Source: Immundisolibacter sp049322795
Lineage (GTDB): Bacteria > Pseudomonadota > Gammaproteobacteria > Immundisolibacterales > Immundisolibacteraceae
Assembly (NCBI GenBank): GCA_049322795.1
Contig: JBMOQH010000019.1
Span: 62,001-126,000 of the forward strand
Reading direction: 5' to 3'
DNA length: 64,000 nucleotides
Shown: positions 35,852-44,963 of the stretch, in pieces
How positions within the stretch are numbered: position 1 is the first letter of the stretch
How the letters are laid out: the number at the start of each line of letters is the position of its first letter
Notes under the pieces: model-generated
What the model saw: the letters and a program-made list of their open reading frames with translations, nothing else
Told to the model about the DNA's origin: nothing
The model's database searches: none
Position numbers and translations under genes: made by a program

Positions 35852-36748
35852 ATGTTCAAGCCTGCCGCCTTCAGCCCCGCCATCCAGCAACGCCGCCGCG
35901 GTCTGCCACCCATCCGCGACGAACGCCATCCGGCCCGCCATGCGCCGCGCATCTTTGCCGACAGCGCCGACATCGGCGACATCGAGCCGCTGTACCGGGC
36001 CGGCATCATCAACGGCGTGACCACCAACCCGACGCTGCTGAAGAAAGCCGGCGCTGCCTCGTGGGCGCAGGCCAAGAGCATGCTCGCCGATATCCTGAAA
36101 CTGCTGGCACCGAACCCGGTGAGCCTGGAACTGACCGAGCTCACCGCCGACGCCATGCTGGACCAGGCGCAGGAGCTCGCTGCGCTCGGCACCAACGCCG
36201 TCATCAAGGTGCCCGTCGGCGGCTACCGGGCAATCGACGCCCACAGTGATCCGTTTACCGGTCTCAAGGTGATCCGTGCGCTGTGGGAGCAGGGCATTCA
36301 CACCAATGCCACGCTGATCTTCAACACCACGCAGGCGTTCTGGGCGGCGAACGCCGGCGCAAGCTGCGTCAGCCCGTTCCTCGGCCGCGTGGCGGACTAC
36401 CTCAGCAAGCACGACGACGCCGATGGCCTGCCCGGCAATTCGCTGTATCAGGCCACCCAACCGCAGCGTTACCACAACACCGAATACGTCGCCTGCGGCG
36501 GGCCGCTGCACGATGCGGGCTCCCGCCTGGTGCAGGAAATCGTCACCGTGTTCGCGCACTACGACATCGGCACCGAGGTGCTGGCGGCCAGCATCCGCAA
36601 CCCCGCGCAGGTGTCCGAAATGCTGCTGGCCGGCGCTGACATTCTCACCGTGCCGGCGGCCATCCTGGCCGGCGTGGCCGACCATCCGCTGACCGACCTC
36701 GGCATGCAAACGTTTTGCGCGGATGCGACGGTGTTCAGCGAGCGCTGA
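35852..36748 (+). CDS. Transaldolase family protein
   Basis: TIM-barrel aldolase of 298 residues. The core starts at RIFADSADIGDI (about residue 33) and has NGVTTNPTLLKKAG, LELT, the Schiff-base Lys119 in TNAVIKVPVG, and TLIFNTTQAFWAANAGASCVSPFLGRVADYL. It belongs to the short transaldolase / fructose-6-phosphate-aldolase-like group. The 33-residue Arg-rich N-terminal extension is unusual; no later ATG fits, so it was kept. It is divergent from the dioxygenase cluster and stands alone, converging on pepN. Confidence 0.88.
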   Translation: MFKPAAFSPAIQQRRRGLPPIRDERHPARHAPRIFADSADIGDIEPLYRAGIINGVTTNPTLLKKAGAASWAQAKSMLADILKLLAPNPVSLELTELTADAMLDQAQELAALGTNAVIKVPVGGYRAIDAHSDPFTGLKVIRALWEQGIHTNATLIFNTTQAFWAANAGASCVSPFLGRVADYLSKHDDADGLPGNSLYQATQPQRYHNTEYVACGGPLHDAGSRLVQEIVTVFAHYDIGTEVLAASIRNPAQVSEMLLAGADILTVPAAILAGVADHPLTDLGMQTFCADATVFSER

Positions 36749-36775
36749 GGCGACAGCGATGCCGCCGGCCCGGCC

Positions 36776-39412
36776 TCAGGCCAGGGCCTTGCTCACCACC
36801 TCGTACAGGTCCTTCGACAGCGAGGCCGAGGCCAGACGCTGCAATTCGGCGCGCATCAGCGCCTGGCGGCCCGGCTCGTAGCGTCGCCAGCGGGCAAGCG
36901 CCTGCGCCAGGCGCGCCGCCAGCATGGGATTGAAGCCGTCGATGGTCAGCACCTGGTCGACCAGGAACGCGTAGCCGGAACCGTCCGCGGCGTGAAAGCG
37001 CGCCGGGTTGCTGTTGACGAAGGCGCCCACCAGCGCGCGCACGCGGTTCGGGTTGCGCGGCGCGTAGGCCGGATGCGTCAGCAGCGCGCGGACATCGTCC
37101 AGCGCCTCGGCACGGCGCGACATGGCCTGCACGCTCAGCCAGCGATCGAGCACCATGGCATCGCCCTGCCAGCGCTGGTAGAAGGCGTCGAGCGCGCTTT
37201 GGCGTTCAGGCACATCGAGCTGCGCCAGCAGGGCCAGCGCCGCCGCGCTGTCGGTCATGTTGTCGGCCGACTCGAACTGCTCCCAGCACGCGTCGGCACC
37301 GATGTCGTCGAGCTCGGCCAGGTACCCGAGACACGCGTTGCGAAGGCTGCGCTTACCCACCTCGCCGGCCTCGAAGCGGTACGGCCCGCTCGGCGCCAGC
37401 GCGTCGTATCGCGCCAGCAGCTCGTCGCGCAGGCCCTGCGCCAGCGCCCGGCGCATGAACAGCCGGGCCTCGTGGATGGCCTGCGGGTCGATGGTCTCGA
37501 CCTCGCCGGCGATGAAGGTCTCCGACGGCAGCGTGAGCAGCTCGGCCACCAGCGCGGGATCGAGCGTGGTGTCGGCAAGACAACGCCGCGCGGCCTCCAG
37601 CAGGCCGGCATCGAGCGCCAGCGGCTGGCCCGCCGCGCGCGCATCGATCAGCCGCCGGATCACGCGCAGGTACAGCTGCTGCCCGGCGTCGTAGCGGGCA
37701 AACGGGTCGCTGTCGTGCGCCAGCAGGTGCGCGAGTTCGGCGTCGGTGAAATCGACCACCAGCCGCACCGGCGCCGAGAAGCCGCGCAGCATGGACGGCA
37801 CCGGCGCGGTGGCAATGTCCTCGAAGGTGAAGGTCTGCTCGGCGGCCTCGAGCAGCAGCACGCGGCCGCTGCCGACGGCGGCCCCCTCCCCTTGCAGGCG
37901 CAGCGGCAGCTCGCGGCCGTCGGCATCCAGCAAACCGAGCGCGACCGGGATCGGCAACGGCTGCTTGTCCGGCTGGCCGGGCGTCGGCGCCGTGTGCTGG
38001 CGCAGCGTGAGGTGATAGCGGCGGGCGGCGGCATCGTGCCGGCGCTCGACCGTCAGCTGCGGCGTGCCGGCCTGCCGGTACCAGGCCATGAAGGCCGACA
38101 GATCGGTGCCGTTGGCGTCGGCGAGCGCGGCCACGAAGTCCTCGACCGTCACCGCCTGGCCGTCGTGGCGGTCGAAGTACAGGTCCGTGCCGCGCCGAAA
38201 GCCTGCCTCGCCCAGCACGGTGTGCAGCATGCGCACCACCTCGGCGCCCTTCTGGTACACGGTGCTGGTGTAGAAGTTGTTGATCTCGATGTAGGACTCC
38301 GGCCGCACCGGGTGCGCCAGCGGGCCGCCGTCCTCGGCGAACTGCACGGTGCGCAGGTTCCTCACGTCGGCGATGCGCTTGACCGCCGCCGAGCCCATGT
38401 CGGCCGAGAACTGCTGGTCGCGGAACACGGTAAGGCCTTCCTTGAGCGACAGCTGGAACCAGTCGCGGCAGGTGATGCGGTTGCCGGTCCAGTTGTGGAA
38501 GTACTCGTGGGCGATGATGGACTCGATGTACTGGTAGTCGAGGTCGGTGGCGCGCGCGGCGTCGGCCATCACGTACTTGGCGTTGAAGACGTTGAGGCCC
38601 TTGTTCTCCATCGCCCCCATGTTGAAGTCGTCCACGGCCACGATGTGGAACACGTCGAGGTCGTACTCGCGGCCGTACACGCGCTCGTCCCAGGCCATGG
38701 ATTTCTTGAGCGCCGCCATGGCGTGGGCGCACTGAGCGACGTACTGCGGCTCGGTGTGGATATGGAGCTGCACCGTGCGCCCGCCGGCGGTGACGAAGGT
38801 GTCGGAGAACGCCTCGAGCTGCCCCGCCACCAGCGCGAACAGGTAGCAGGGCTTGGGGAACGGGTCCTCGAAGGTGGCGAAGTGGCGGCCGTCCGGCAGC
38901 TCGCCCCCGGCCACGCGGTTGCCGTTCGACAGCAGCAGCGGATACGCCGGGCGATCGGCGCGCAGCGTGGTGGTGAACGGCGCCAGCACGTCCGGGCGGT
39001 CCGGGTAGTAGGTGATGCGCCGAAAGCCCTCAGCCTCGCACTGCGTGCACAGCATGCCGCGCGAGGTGTAGAGCCCTTCGAGCGCGGCGTTGGCGGAAGG
39101 GTCGATGTCGACTTCGGTTTCGATCGTGACCTTATCCGGCAGGCCGGGGATGGTGAGCGTGTCGGCCGTCACCTCGTACTCGCTCGGGCGCATCACGTAG
39201 CCGTCGCGGCTGACGCGGCGCAGCTTCAGGTTCTGCCCGTCCAGCACCAGCGGCGCATCGCGCCGGCCGGCCGGGTTGCGGCGCAGGTCGAGCGCGCAGC
39301 GCACCCGCGTGCGGGTCGGTTCCAGGTCAAAATCGAGCTGCACCGCCTCGACCAGGAATTCCGGCGGGCGATAGCTCTTGAGTTCGATGGCGCGGGGAAC
39401 GGCGTCACGCAT
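36776..39412 (-). CDS. pepN: Aminopeptidase N
   Basis: M1 zinc metallopeptidase of 878 residues, cytoplasmic, removing N-terminal residues from peptides. GAMEN substrate motif lies at about 265-269 and the zinc site HEYFHNW at about 302-308, with the second Glu downstream in LKEGLTVF. Length and motif spacing match E. coli PepN. The start MRDAVPRAIELKSY is preferred; the frame stays open 355 codons further upstream only because it is the shadow of the divergent phosphatase gene. Confidence 0.97.
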   Translation of the reverse strand: MRDAVPRAIELKSYRPPEFLVEAVQLDFDLEPTRTRVRCALDLRRNPAGRRDAPLVLDGQNLKLRRVSRDGYVMRPSEYEVTADTLTIPGLPDKVTIETEVDIDPSANAALEGLYTSRGMLCTQCEAEGFRRITYYPDRPDVLAPFTTTLRADRPAYPLLLSNGNRVAGGELPDGRHFATFEDPFPKPCYLFALVAGQLEAFSDTFVTAGGRTVQLHIHTEPQYVAQCAHAMAALKKSMAWDERVYGREYDLDVFHIVAVDDFNMGAMENKGLNVFNAKYVMADAARATDLDYQYIESIIAHEYFHNWTGNRITCRDWFQLSLKEGLTVFRDQQFSADMGSAAVKRIADVRNLRTVQFAEDGGPLAHPVRPESYIEINNFYTSTVYQKGAEVVRMLHTVLGEAGFRRGTDLYFDRHDGQAVTVEDFVAALADANGTDLSAFMAWYRQAGTPQLTVERRHDAAARRYHLTLRQHTAPTPGQPDKQPLPIPVALGLLDADGRELPLRLQGEGAAVGSGRVLLLEAAEQTFTFEDIATAPVPSMLRGFSAPVRLVVDFTDAELAHLLAHDSDPFARYDAGQQLYLRVIRRLIDARAAGQPLALDAGLLEAARRCLADTTLDPALVAELLTLPSETFIAGEVETIDPQAIHEARLFMRRALAQGLRDELLARYDALAPSGPYRFEAGEVGKRSLRNACLGYLAELDDIGADACWEQFESADNMTDSAAALALLAQLDVPERQSALDAFYQRWQGDAMVLDRWLSVQAMSRRAEALDDVRALLTHPAYAPRNPNRVRALVGAFVNSNPARFHAADGSGYAFLVDQVLTIDGFNPMLAARLAQALARWRRYEPGRQALMRAELQRLASASLSKDLYEVVSKALA

Positions 39413-39547
39413 GGCTGGTTCTCGAATGAAGGCGTGCGGGCATTGTCGGCACGCCCCCGTGCGGCAGCAAGCGCCGTGCCGCAGGTCGCGGCGCGACCGC
39501 GCGCGGCGGTAAGCTGCGCGGCGTCCCTGCCCACTCCACCAGCCGCC

Positions 39548-40642
39548 ATGTCCGCAACCCAGCGCGCAGCCCTGTTCGACCTCGACGGCACCCTGCTCGA
39601 TTCGATTCCGGCCTTTCTCGCCATCACCCGGCGCGCCTGTCGGGAACTCGGCTGGCCGCAACCCGCACCGGGCTACATCCGCGAGGTGATGACGCTTGGC
39701 CGCTCGCCCATCGAGGCACTGCTCGGACCGGTGCCGGACCACGAGGCGCGCCGGCGCGAACTTGGCGCCGCCAGCATGAAGCTGTGGCAGGCCGTGTTCG
39801 CCGCCGAGGCGCGGCTGTTCCACGACACCCTGACCGTGCTGCAACAGCTGTCGCGCGACGGCTGGCGGCTCGGCATCGTCACCGACTCCAACCATTTCGT
39901 CGTCAGCCATCTGACCGAAACACCCGCTTGCCCGCCGATCGACGTCGTCATCACGCGCGACGAGGCGCCGGCCCGCAAGCCCTCGCCGAGCGGCATCCAG
40001 CTGGCGCTGGAGCGCCTGGGTGTGCCTTCGACGGCGGCGTTCTACGTCGGTGACAACCCCATCGACATCCAGGCCGCCCGCGGCGCCGGAGTGCGGGCGT
40101 TCGGCATCACCACCGGCGCCTCGCTGCGCGAGGACTTGCTGCCGCACGGCCCGCACGCGGTGCTCGACTCGCTGTCCGAATTGCCGGCGCACTTGCCGGC
40201 TCCCCTGGCCACGGAAATCGCGCCGCCGGTGGTGAGCGGCGCACTGGCGCCCGGGCTCGGCGCGGCGGGCGGGTTTCTCGACATTCCCTGGGTGCGCGAG
40301 GCGATTTCGGCCTGGCTGGGACAGCCATTCTTTCCCGGTACGCTCAACCTGTCGCTGAGTCCGGAAAACGCGGCGCAAGCCGCCCGCCACCGCAGGAACA
40401 CGCGCCTGCGTCGATTCGAACTGCCGGCGCGCGACGCCATGTGCCCCGCCCGGCTGCACGCGGTGGAACTGTCGCACCGCTTCATGCGCACGCCGGCGCT
40501 GCTGCTGTGGCCGCAGGTGCCGGGTTACCCCGACGACAAGCTGGAACTGATCTGCCCCATGCCGCTGCGCAGCGGCTGGGTGCTCAACGACGGCGCGCGT
40601 CTGGACGTGCGCTACCTGACGCTGGAGGAACCCTGGCCATGA
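39548..40642 (+). CDS. HAD phosphatase fused to archaeal-type riboflavin kinase-like (DUF120) domain
   Basis: 364 residues in two domains. Residues 1-210 are a HAD subfamily IA phosphatase: nucleophile DLDGT (Asp11, Asp13), GIVTDSN (109-115), Lys144 in RKPSPSG and YVGDNPIDI (Asp169). Residues about 222-358 resemble CTP-dependent riboflavin kinase (RibK, DUF120) of archaea: VVSG then a Gly-rich loop, QPFFPGTLNLSL with Thr265 and Asn267 in the metal-binding GTLN motif, LELICPMPLR with Glu333, and LNDGARLDV. The fusion suggests two steps of flavin metabolism in one protein, such as dephosphorylating a riboflavin precursor and phosphorylating riboflavin. That is inference. It overlaps the next gene by 4 nt. 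Confidence 0.75.
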   Translation: MSATQRAALFDLDGTLLDSIPAFLAITRRACRELGWPQPAPGYIREVMTLGRSPIEALLGPVPDHEARRRELGAASMKLWQAVFAAEARLFHDTLTVLQQLSRDGWRLGIVTDSNHFVVSHLTETPACPPIDVVITRDEAPARKPSPSGIQLALERLGVPSTAAFYVGDNPIDIQAARGAGVRAFGITTGASLREDLLPHGPHAVLDSLSELPAHLPAPLATEIAPPVVSGALAPGLGAAGGFLDIPWVREAISAWLGQPFFPGTLNLSLSPENAAQAARHRRNTRLRRFELPARDAMCPARLHAVELSHRFMRTPALLLWPQVPGYPDDKLELICPMPLRSGWVLNDGARLDVRYLTLEEPWP

Positions 40643-41088
40643 ATCTGCCCGAACTGACCACCGACGATCTCGCCCGCCTGCGTCTGCAGGAGTGTCAGGG
40701 CACCCTGATCGGCGGCATGAAAGTGGCCTGCGGCTTCGGCATCAGCGCCGAGGAGTTCGGCTTTCGGATGATGATGGAGCAGGGCATCAACTGGACGCGC
40801 CTGTGCGGCGACCTCGACCGCATCGCGCGCATCTTTTACGAGCACTACGAGGTGACCTACGGCTTCGGCCACGCGCTGCGGGTGGACCTGACCACGGACA
40901 CGCTGCGCTTCACCATGCCGGCACTCGAAACAGCCGCCGCCGGGCAGCTCGCGCACTGGAAGATGTCAGCCGCCGCGCTGCACGACGTGAATCGCGGCTT
41001 CTGGCGCGCGCTCGCCGAAAACGCCGGCATCACGGCAGCGCTGGAGTTCACGCGCGACGGACACACCGTGACGGTGCGGCGCGGCTAG
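40639..41088 (+). CDS. Hypothetical protein coupled to the phosphatase-RibK fusion
   Basis: Not recognised. 149 residues, acidic, with no signal peptide or membrane helix. Start ATG overlaps the preceding stop by 4 nt, so the two proteins are probably made together. Conserved-looking stretches are GGMKVACGFGISAEEFGFRM and IFYEHYEVTYGFGHALRVDL, with several aromatic residues and an evenly mixed alpha/beta pattern. No nucleotide-binding, metal or catalytic motif was identified. It converges on sspB. Confidence 0.8.
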   Translation: MNLPELTTDDLARLRLQECQGTLIGGMKVACGFGISAEEFGFRMMMEQGINWTRLCGDLDRIARIFYEHYEVTYGFGHALRVDLTTDTLRFTMPALETAAAGQLAHWKMSAAALHDVNRGFWRALAENAGITAALEFTRDGHTVTVRRG

Positions 41089-41101
41089 ATCGTCACGGCG
41101 G

Positions 41102-41488
41102 TTATTTGACGACACGCAGCTTGGGCCGCTCCGGCACCGGCGGGGCGGGCGGCTCAGGCGGCGTCTCGGAGCCGTCGGTCGGGAAGGTCATGCCCTGGCC
41201 GTTCTCGCGCGCGTAGACGGCAAGCACGGCCGCGATCGGCACCCACACCTCACGCGCCACGCCACCGAAGCGCGCGCCGAACGACACGTAATCGTTGTCG
41301 AGTTCACGCCGCGCAGTGGCACGTTCGGCGACGTTGAGCACGATCTTCCCTGCCTTGACGTGCTCCGCCGGCACGCTAACCCCGGCCAGGGTGGCGTCGA
41401 CCAGGATTTGCGGCGTCAGGCCGTTGTCCTCCATCCACTGCACCATGCCGCGCAGCAGGTAGGGCTTGGCCGACGGCAGCTCGTCCAT
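41102..41488 (-). CDS. sspB: ClpXP adaptor SspB
   Basis: Adaptor of 128 residues that delivers ssrA-tagged proteins to ClpXP. The N-terminal domain has SAKPYLLRGMVQWMEDNGLTP, VLNVAERATARRELDNDYVSFGARFGG and the peptide groove region. A flexible Pro-rich linker ends in the ClpX-binding tail RPKLRVVK, characteristic of SspB. It starts 10 nt after sspA. The start MDELPSAKPY is chosen; the longer frame upstream overlaps sspA. Confidence 0.96.
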   Translation of the reverse strand: MDELPSAKPYLLRGMVQWMEDNGLTPQILVDATLAGVSVPAEHVKAGKIVLNVAERATARRELDNDYVSFGARFGGVAREVWVPIAAVLAVYARENGQGMTFPTDGSETPPEPPAPPVPERPKLRVVK

Positions 41489-41498
41489 CGCAGCAGCG

Positions 41499-42230
41499 TC
41501 AGGCCGGCTGGCCGTGGCGCATCTCGAATTCCTGCTCGCTAAGGCTGCTGCGGAACGCCGGGCGCGCGAACATGCGCTCCGCGTAACGCAGGATGGGACG
41601 CGCCGGCGCCGGCAACTCGATGCCATAGACCGGCAGGCGCCACAGGAGCACCGACAGCGCGCAATCGACCAGCGTCGGGCCCTCGCCGAACACGAACTCG
41701 TGCTGCTGGAACAGCGGCGCGATCGAGACCAAACCGTCACGCAGGGTCTTCCTCGCGCCGGCCACGTCGGACTTCTTGTCCGGCTCGGTCAGGGTGCGGT
41801 GCAGGCTGAACCAGTCACGGTCGATGCGCCACAACATCAGGCGCGCCTGCGCCCGGTTGATTGGGTCGACCGGCATCAGCGGCGGATGCGGAAAACGCTC
41901 GTCCAGGTACTCCATGATGATGGCGGAGTTGTAGAGCACCAGGCCGCGATCAACCAGCACCGGCAGATCGCCGTAGGGGTTCAGGTCGCGCAGGTCTTCG
42001 GGCATGGCGCCCGGATCGACCTGCTCGATCTCGATCGAAATATCCTTCTCGCTCAGCACCAGGCGCGTGCGGTGGCTGTGGGGACACACCACACCCGCAT
42101 ACAGCTTCATGTTGCGGATGCGTTCGGTGGTGAAACCGTCCGCGTCGTTGCCGTAGTCGAGCGGCTCGACCTTGGGGGCAGCGGCCGCCTTGGCCGGCGC
42201 CGATTCTTTCTTGGGTGACTTGGAAGCCAA
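41499..42230 (-). CDS. sspA: Stringent starvation protein A (GST-like)
   Basis: RNA polymerase-associated GST-fold protein of 243 residues. The thioredoxin-like half has CPHSHRTRLVLSEKDISIEIEQVD and DLPVLVDRGLVLYNSAIIMEYLDERFPHPPL; the helical half ends with YAERMFARPAFRSSLSEQE. A Lys/Ala-rich N-terminal extension of about 40 residues is longer than usual. It follows petC by 15 nt in a petABC-sspAB arrangement. Confidence 0.95.
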   Translation of the reverse strand: MASKSPKKESAPAKAAAAPKVEPLDYGNDADGFTTERIRNMKLYAGVVCPHSHRTRLVLSEKDISIEIEQVDPGAMPEDLRDLNPYGDLPVLVDRGLVLYNSAIIMEYLDERFPHPPLMPVDPINRAQARLMLWRIDRDWFSLHRTLTEPDKKSDVAGARKTLRDGLVSIAPLFQQHEFVFGEGPTLVDCALSVLLWRLPVYGIELPAPARPILRYAERMFARPAFRSSLSEQEFEMRHGQPA

Positions 42231-42245
42231 CGGGTCAGGCCCTAC

Positions 42246-42941
42246 TTAGTGGATATCACGCCAGTATTCGCGCTTGACCATGTAGGCCAGGCCCGCGAAT
42301 ACCATCAAAAACAACAACACCTTGATGCCTAGGCCGTAGCGCACCAGCTTGGCCGGCTCGCCCATGTAGACCATGAAATTCACCAGGTCGCGAACCATGG
42401 CGTCGTACTCGGCGGGCTTGAGCGCGCCTTCGGACACCTGCGTCAGATGCCCGTCGTGCAACTCCTGCGTGCCCTGCAAGCTGACCAGCACGTGCGGCAT
42501 GGCGGCGTTCGGGAATACCGTATTGTTGACGCCGAACGGCCGCGCCGGATCCAGGTAGAAGCTGCGCATGTACGCGTACAGCCAGTCCGCGCCGCGCGAA
42601 CGGGCCGCCAGCGTCAGATCGGGTGGCGCCTGGCCGAACCACTTGGCGCCATCCTTCTTGGCCAGAGCCACGTGCATCGCCTGGTTCACGTCACCGCCAT
42701 TGAAGACCATGTTGGCCTGCACCTGCTCGGGCGTGAGCCCGAGATCCTGCGCCAGGCGCGAGTAACGCATGAACTCGGCGCTGTGGCAGCTGACGCAGTA
42801 ATTGACGAAGGTACGGGCTCCGCGCTGCAGGCCGGCCCGATTGGCAAGGTCGACGTCAAACTTCGCCACAGCGACGCTTTCCGCCGCCATACCCAGACCC
42901 GGCACGGCTGCCAGCAAACAAGCCAGAAACAGCTTTCTCAT
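42246..42941 (-). CDS. petC: Cytochrome c1 of the bc1 complex
   Basis: Haem protein of 231 residues in ubiquinol-cytochrome c reductase. Signal peptide (about 1-19), haem c motif CVSCH (Cys49, Cys52, His53), PPDLTLAARSRGADWLYAYMRSFY, and a single C-terminal membrane anchor (about 203-222) followed by KREYWRDIH. Its start overlaps the petB stop by 4 nt. Confidence 0.96.
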   Translation of the reverse strand: MRKLFLACLLAAVPGLGMAAESVAVAKFDVDLANRAGLQRGARTFVNYCVSCHSAEFMRYSRLAQDLGLTPEQVQANMVFNGGDVNQAMHVALAKKDGAKWFGQAPPDLTLAARSRGADWLYAYMRSFYLDPARPFGVNNTVFPNAAMPHVLVSLQGTQELHDGHLTQVSEGALKPAEYDAMVRDLVNFMVYMGEPAKLVRYGLGIKVLLFLMVFAGLAYMVKREYWRDIH

Positions 42942-44164
42942 TTTGTTGTCACCCTGTCCGGAACCGGCTTGGTGCGGTCGATCGTGGTGTAGATGGGCAT
43001 CAGCAGGAAGAACAGGAAATACAGCACCGACAGCACACGGGCAATCAGCGTGTACAGGTCCGACACCGGCTTGGTACCCAGATACCCGAGCCCAATGAAG
43101 CTGACCACGAACACGGCGAGCGCGATGCGGTTCAGGATGCCGCGGTAGCGGATGGACCTGACCGGGCTGCGGTCCAGCCACGGCACCAGGAACAGCATGA
43201 AGATGGCCGCGCCCATCGCCACCACGCCCAGGAACTTGTCCGGCACCGCGCGCAGGATCGAGTAGAACGGCGCGAAGTACCACAGCGGCGCGATGTGCGG
43301 CGGGGTGACCATGGCGTCAGCCGGCTTGAAGTTGTCGGGCTCAAGGAACTTGCCCCACATCTCCGGCACGAAGAACACGATGGCCGCGAAGATGATGGCA
43401 AACACCGACAGGCCCCAGATGTCCTTGACCGTGTAGTACGGATGGAACGGGATGCCGTCGAGCGGCTTGCCGTCCGGACCTTTCTTTTTCTTGATGTCGA
43501 CGCCGTCGGGGTTGTTGGAGCCGGTCTCGTGCAGCGCGATGATGTGAAAGAATACCAGCGCGATGATCAGCATCGGCACCGCCGCCACGTGCAGCGCGAA
43601 GAAGCGGTTGAGCGTCGGGTCACCGACCGCGAAGTCGCCGCGAATCCACAGCGACAGGCCGTCGCCGATCAGCGGAATGGCACCGAACAGCGAGATGATG
43701 ACCTGCGCGCCCCAATACGACATCTGCCCCCAGGGCAGCAGGTAGCCCATGAACGCCTCGGCCATCAGCAGCACGTAGATGACCATGCCGAACAGCCACA
43801 CCAGCTCCCGCGGACCCTTGCCGGAGCCGTAGATGATGCCGCGGAAGATGTGCAGGTACACCACCACGAAGAACATCGACGCGCCGGTGGAGTGCAGGTA
43901 GCGGATCAGCCACCCCCAGTTCACGTCGCGCATGATGTACTCGACCGACGCGAACGCGAGGTCCTCCGACGGCTTGTAATGCATCGTCAGGAAGATGCCG
44001 GTGACGATCTGCAGCACCAGCACGGCGAGCGCCAGCGAGCCGAAGAAGTACCAGAAGTTGAAGTTCTTGGGCGCCTGGTACTGCCCGACGTGATCGTCCC
44101 ACCAGTCGAAGATGGGAAAACGCTCGTCGATCCAGCGCGCCAGGCCCGAGCTGCGGTTGGCCAT
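42938..44164 (-). CDS. petB: Cytochrome b of the bc1 complex
   Basis: Membrane subunit of 408 residues with two b haems and the quinone sites. Key segments are RYLHSTGASMFFVVVYLHIFRG, WGQMSYWGAQVIISLFGAIP, the Qo-site PEMWGKFLEPDNF region and the full eight-helix length, so N- and C-terminal parts are fused. Start shares one base with the petA stop. Confidence 0.97.
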   Translation of the reverse strand: MANRSSGLARWIDERFPIFDWWDDHVGQYQAPKNFNFWYFFGSLALAVLVLQIVTGIFLTMHYKPSEDLAFASVEYIMRDVNWGWLIRYLHSTGASMFFVVVYLHIFRGIIYGSGKGPRELVWLFGMVIYVLLMAEAFMGYLLPWGQMSYWGAQVIISLFGAIPLIGDGLSLWIRGDFAVGDPTLNRFFALHVAAVPMLIIALVFFHIIALHETGSNNPDGVDIKKKKGPDGKPLDGIPFHPYYTVKDIWGLSVFAIIFAAIVFFVPEMWGKFLEPDNFKPADAMVTPPHIAPLWYFAPFYSILRAVPDKFLGVVAMGAAIFMLFLVPWLDRSPVRSIRYRGILNRIALAVFVVSFIGLGYLGTKPVSDLYTLIARVLSVLYFLFFLLMPIYTTIDRTKPVPDRVTTK

Positions 44165-44754
44165 TACGCTGTCTCCTGATCTTCGCCGATGACAAGACGG
44201 GTGTCGGTCAGATACTTGTGCGGCGGCACCGGCAAGTTGAGCGGCGGCGGCACGCCCTTGTACACGCGGCCAGCCAGGTCATAGCGCCCGCCATGGCAGG
44301 GGCACAGGAAACCACCCTGCCACTGTGCATCCACATCGCCCACCTCCGACCGCAGCTGCGGCGAGCAACCCAGGTGGGTGCACACGCCGAGCAGCACCAG
44401 GAACTCGGGCTTGATGGAGCGCTGGGCGTTGACGGCATAGGCCGGCTGCTCGGACTCCTGCGAGTCCGGGTCACGCAGCGCGTCGGCGGACACCTTGGCG
44501 AGATTGTCGAGCTCCTCCTGCGTGCGGCGCAGGATCCACACCGGGCGTCGGCGCCACTCGACCACCATCAGCTCGCCGGGCCCCAGCTTGCCGATGTCAA
44601 CCTCGACTGGAGCGCCCGCGGCCTGGGCCTTGGCGCTCGGCTGCATGCTGGACACGAACGGCACCGCCGTCGCCGCCAGACCCACGCCTCCCAACGCACC
44701 TGCAGTGCCGGCGAGCAGCCGGCGGCGCGCGGGATCCACCGCATCGTTTGCCAT
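44164..44754 (-). CDS. petA: Rieske iron-sulfur subunit of the bc1 complex
   Basis: 196 residues. The N-terminus has a twin-arginine type signal anchor (ARRRLLAGTAGALGGVGLAA), so it is a likely client of the TatABC system encoded elsewhere in the window. Cluster ligands: Cys125 and His127 in CTHLGC, Cys151 and His154 in CPCHGG, with Cys130 and Cys153 for the disulfide. First gene of petABC-sspAB. The start MANDAVDPAR is preceded by AAGGGA. Confidence 0.97.
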   Translation of the reverse strand: MANDAVDPARRRLLAGTAGALGGVGLAATAVPFVSSMQPSAKAQAAGAPVEVDIGKLGPGELMVVEWRRRPVWILRRTQEELDNLAKVSADALRDPDSQESEQPAYAVNAQRSIKPEFLVLLGVCTHLGCSPQLRSEVGDVDAQWQGGFLCPCHGGRYDLAGRVYKGVPPPLNLPVPPHKYLTDTRLVIGEDQETA

Positions 44755-44884
44755 AAATCTCGATTCCCTTGGAAAGCGGGCCAGCATTACCCGCACGAGC
44801 CGCGAGTCCGGATGCGGGCCTTGCCTGTCGCCGTGGGCAGCGACAGACGGCAGGGCGCCTCCCGGGCAGGTTGAAAGCCGCCGT

Positions 44885-44914
44885 ATTGTGCCAAACGCGC
44901 ACCGGCCCCGCCAA
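44885..44914 (-). promoter_or_regulatory. Possible sigma-70 promoter for petABC
   Basis: Read on the minus strand: TTGGCG, 18-nt spacer, CACAAT, about 130 nt upstream of petA in the gap divergent with the DegS-like gene. Both boxes match consensus only partly. Confidence 0.3.
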
Positions 44915-44963
44915 GCCGGCGCTTGCGGCCCTGATCAACCGAGGATGAAGACCGCCTGTTAGC

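Noticed and set aside
36992..39540. Very long plus-strand open frame antiparallel to pepN
   Set aside because: GC-rich codon bias makes the opposite strand open. The protein is low-complexity, and only its last part, the phosphatase-RibK gene, has homology.
41102..41740. Longer SspB with about 84 extra N-terminal residues
   Set aside because: The extension lies within sspA on the same strand in another frame and is Arg/Ser/Cys-rich noise.
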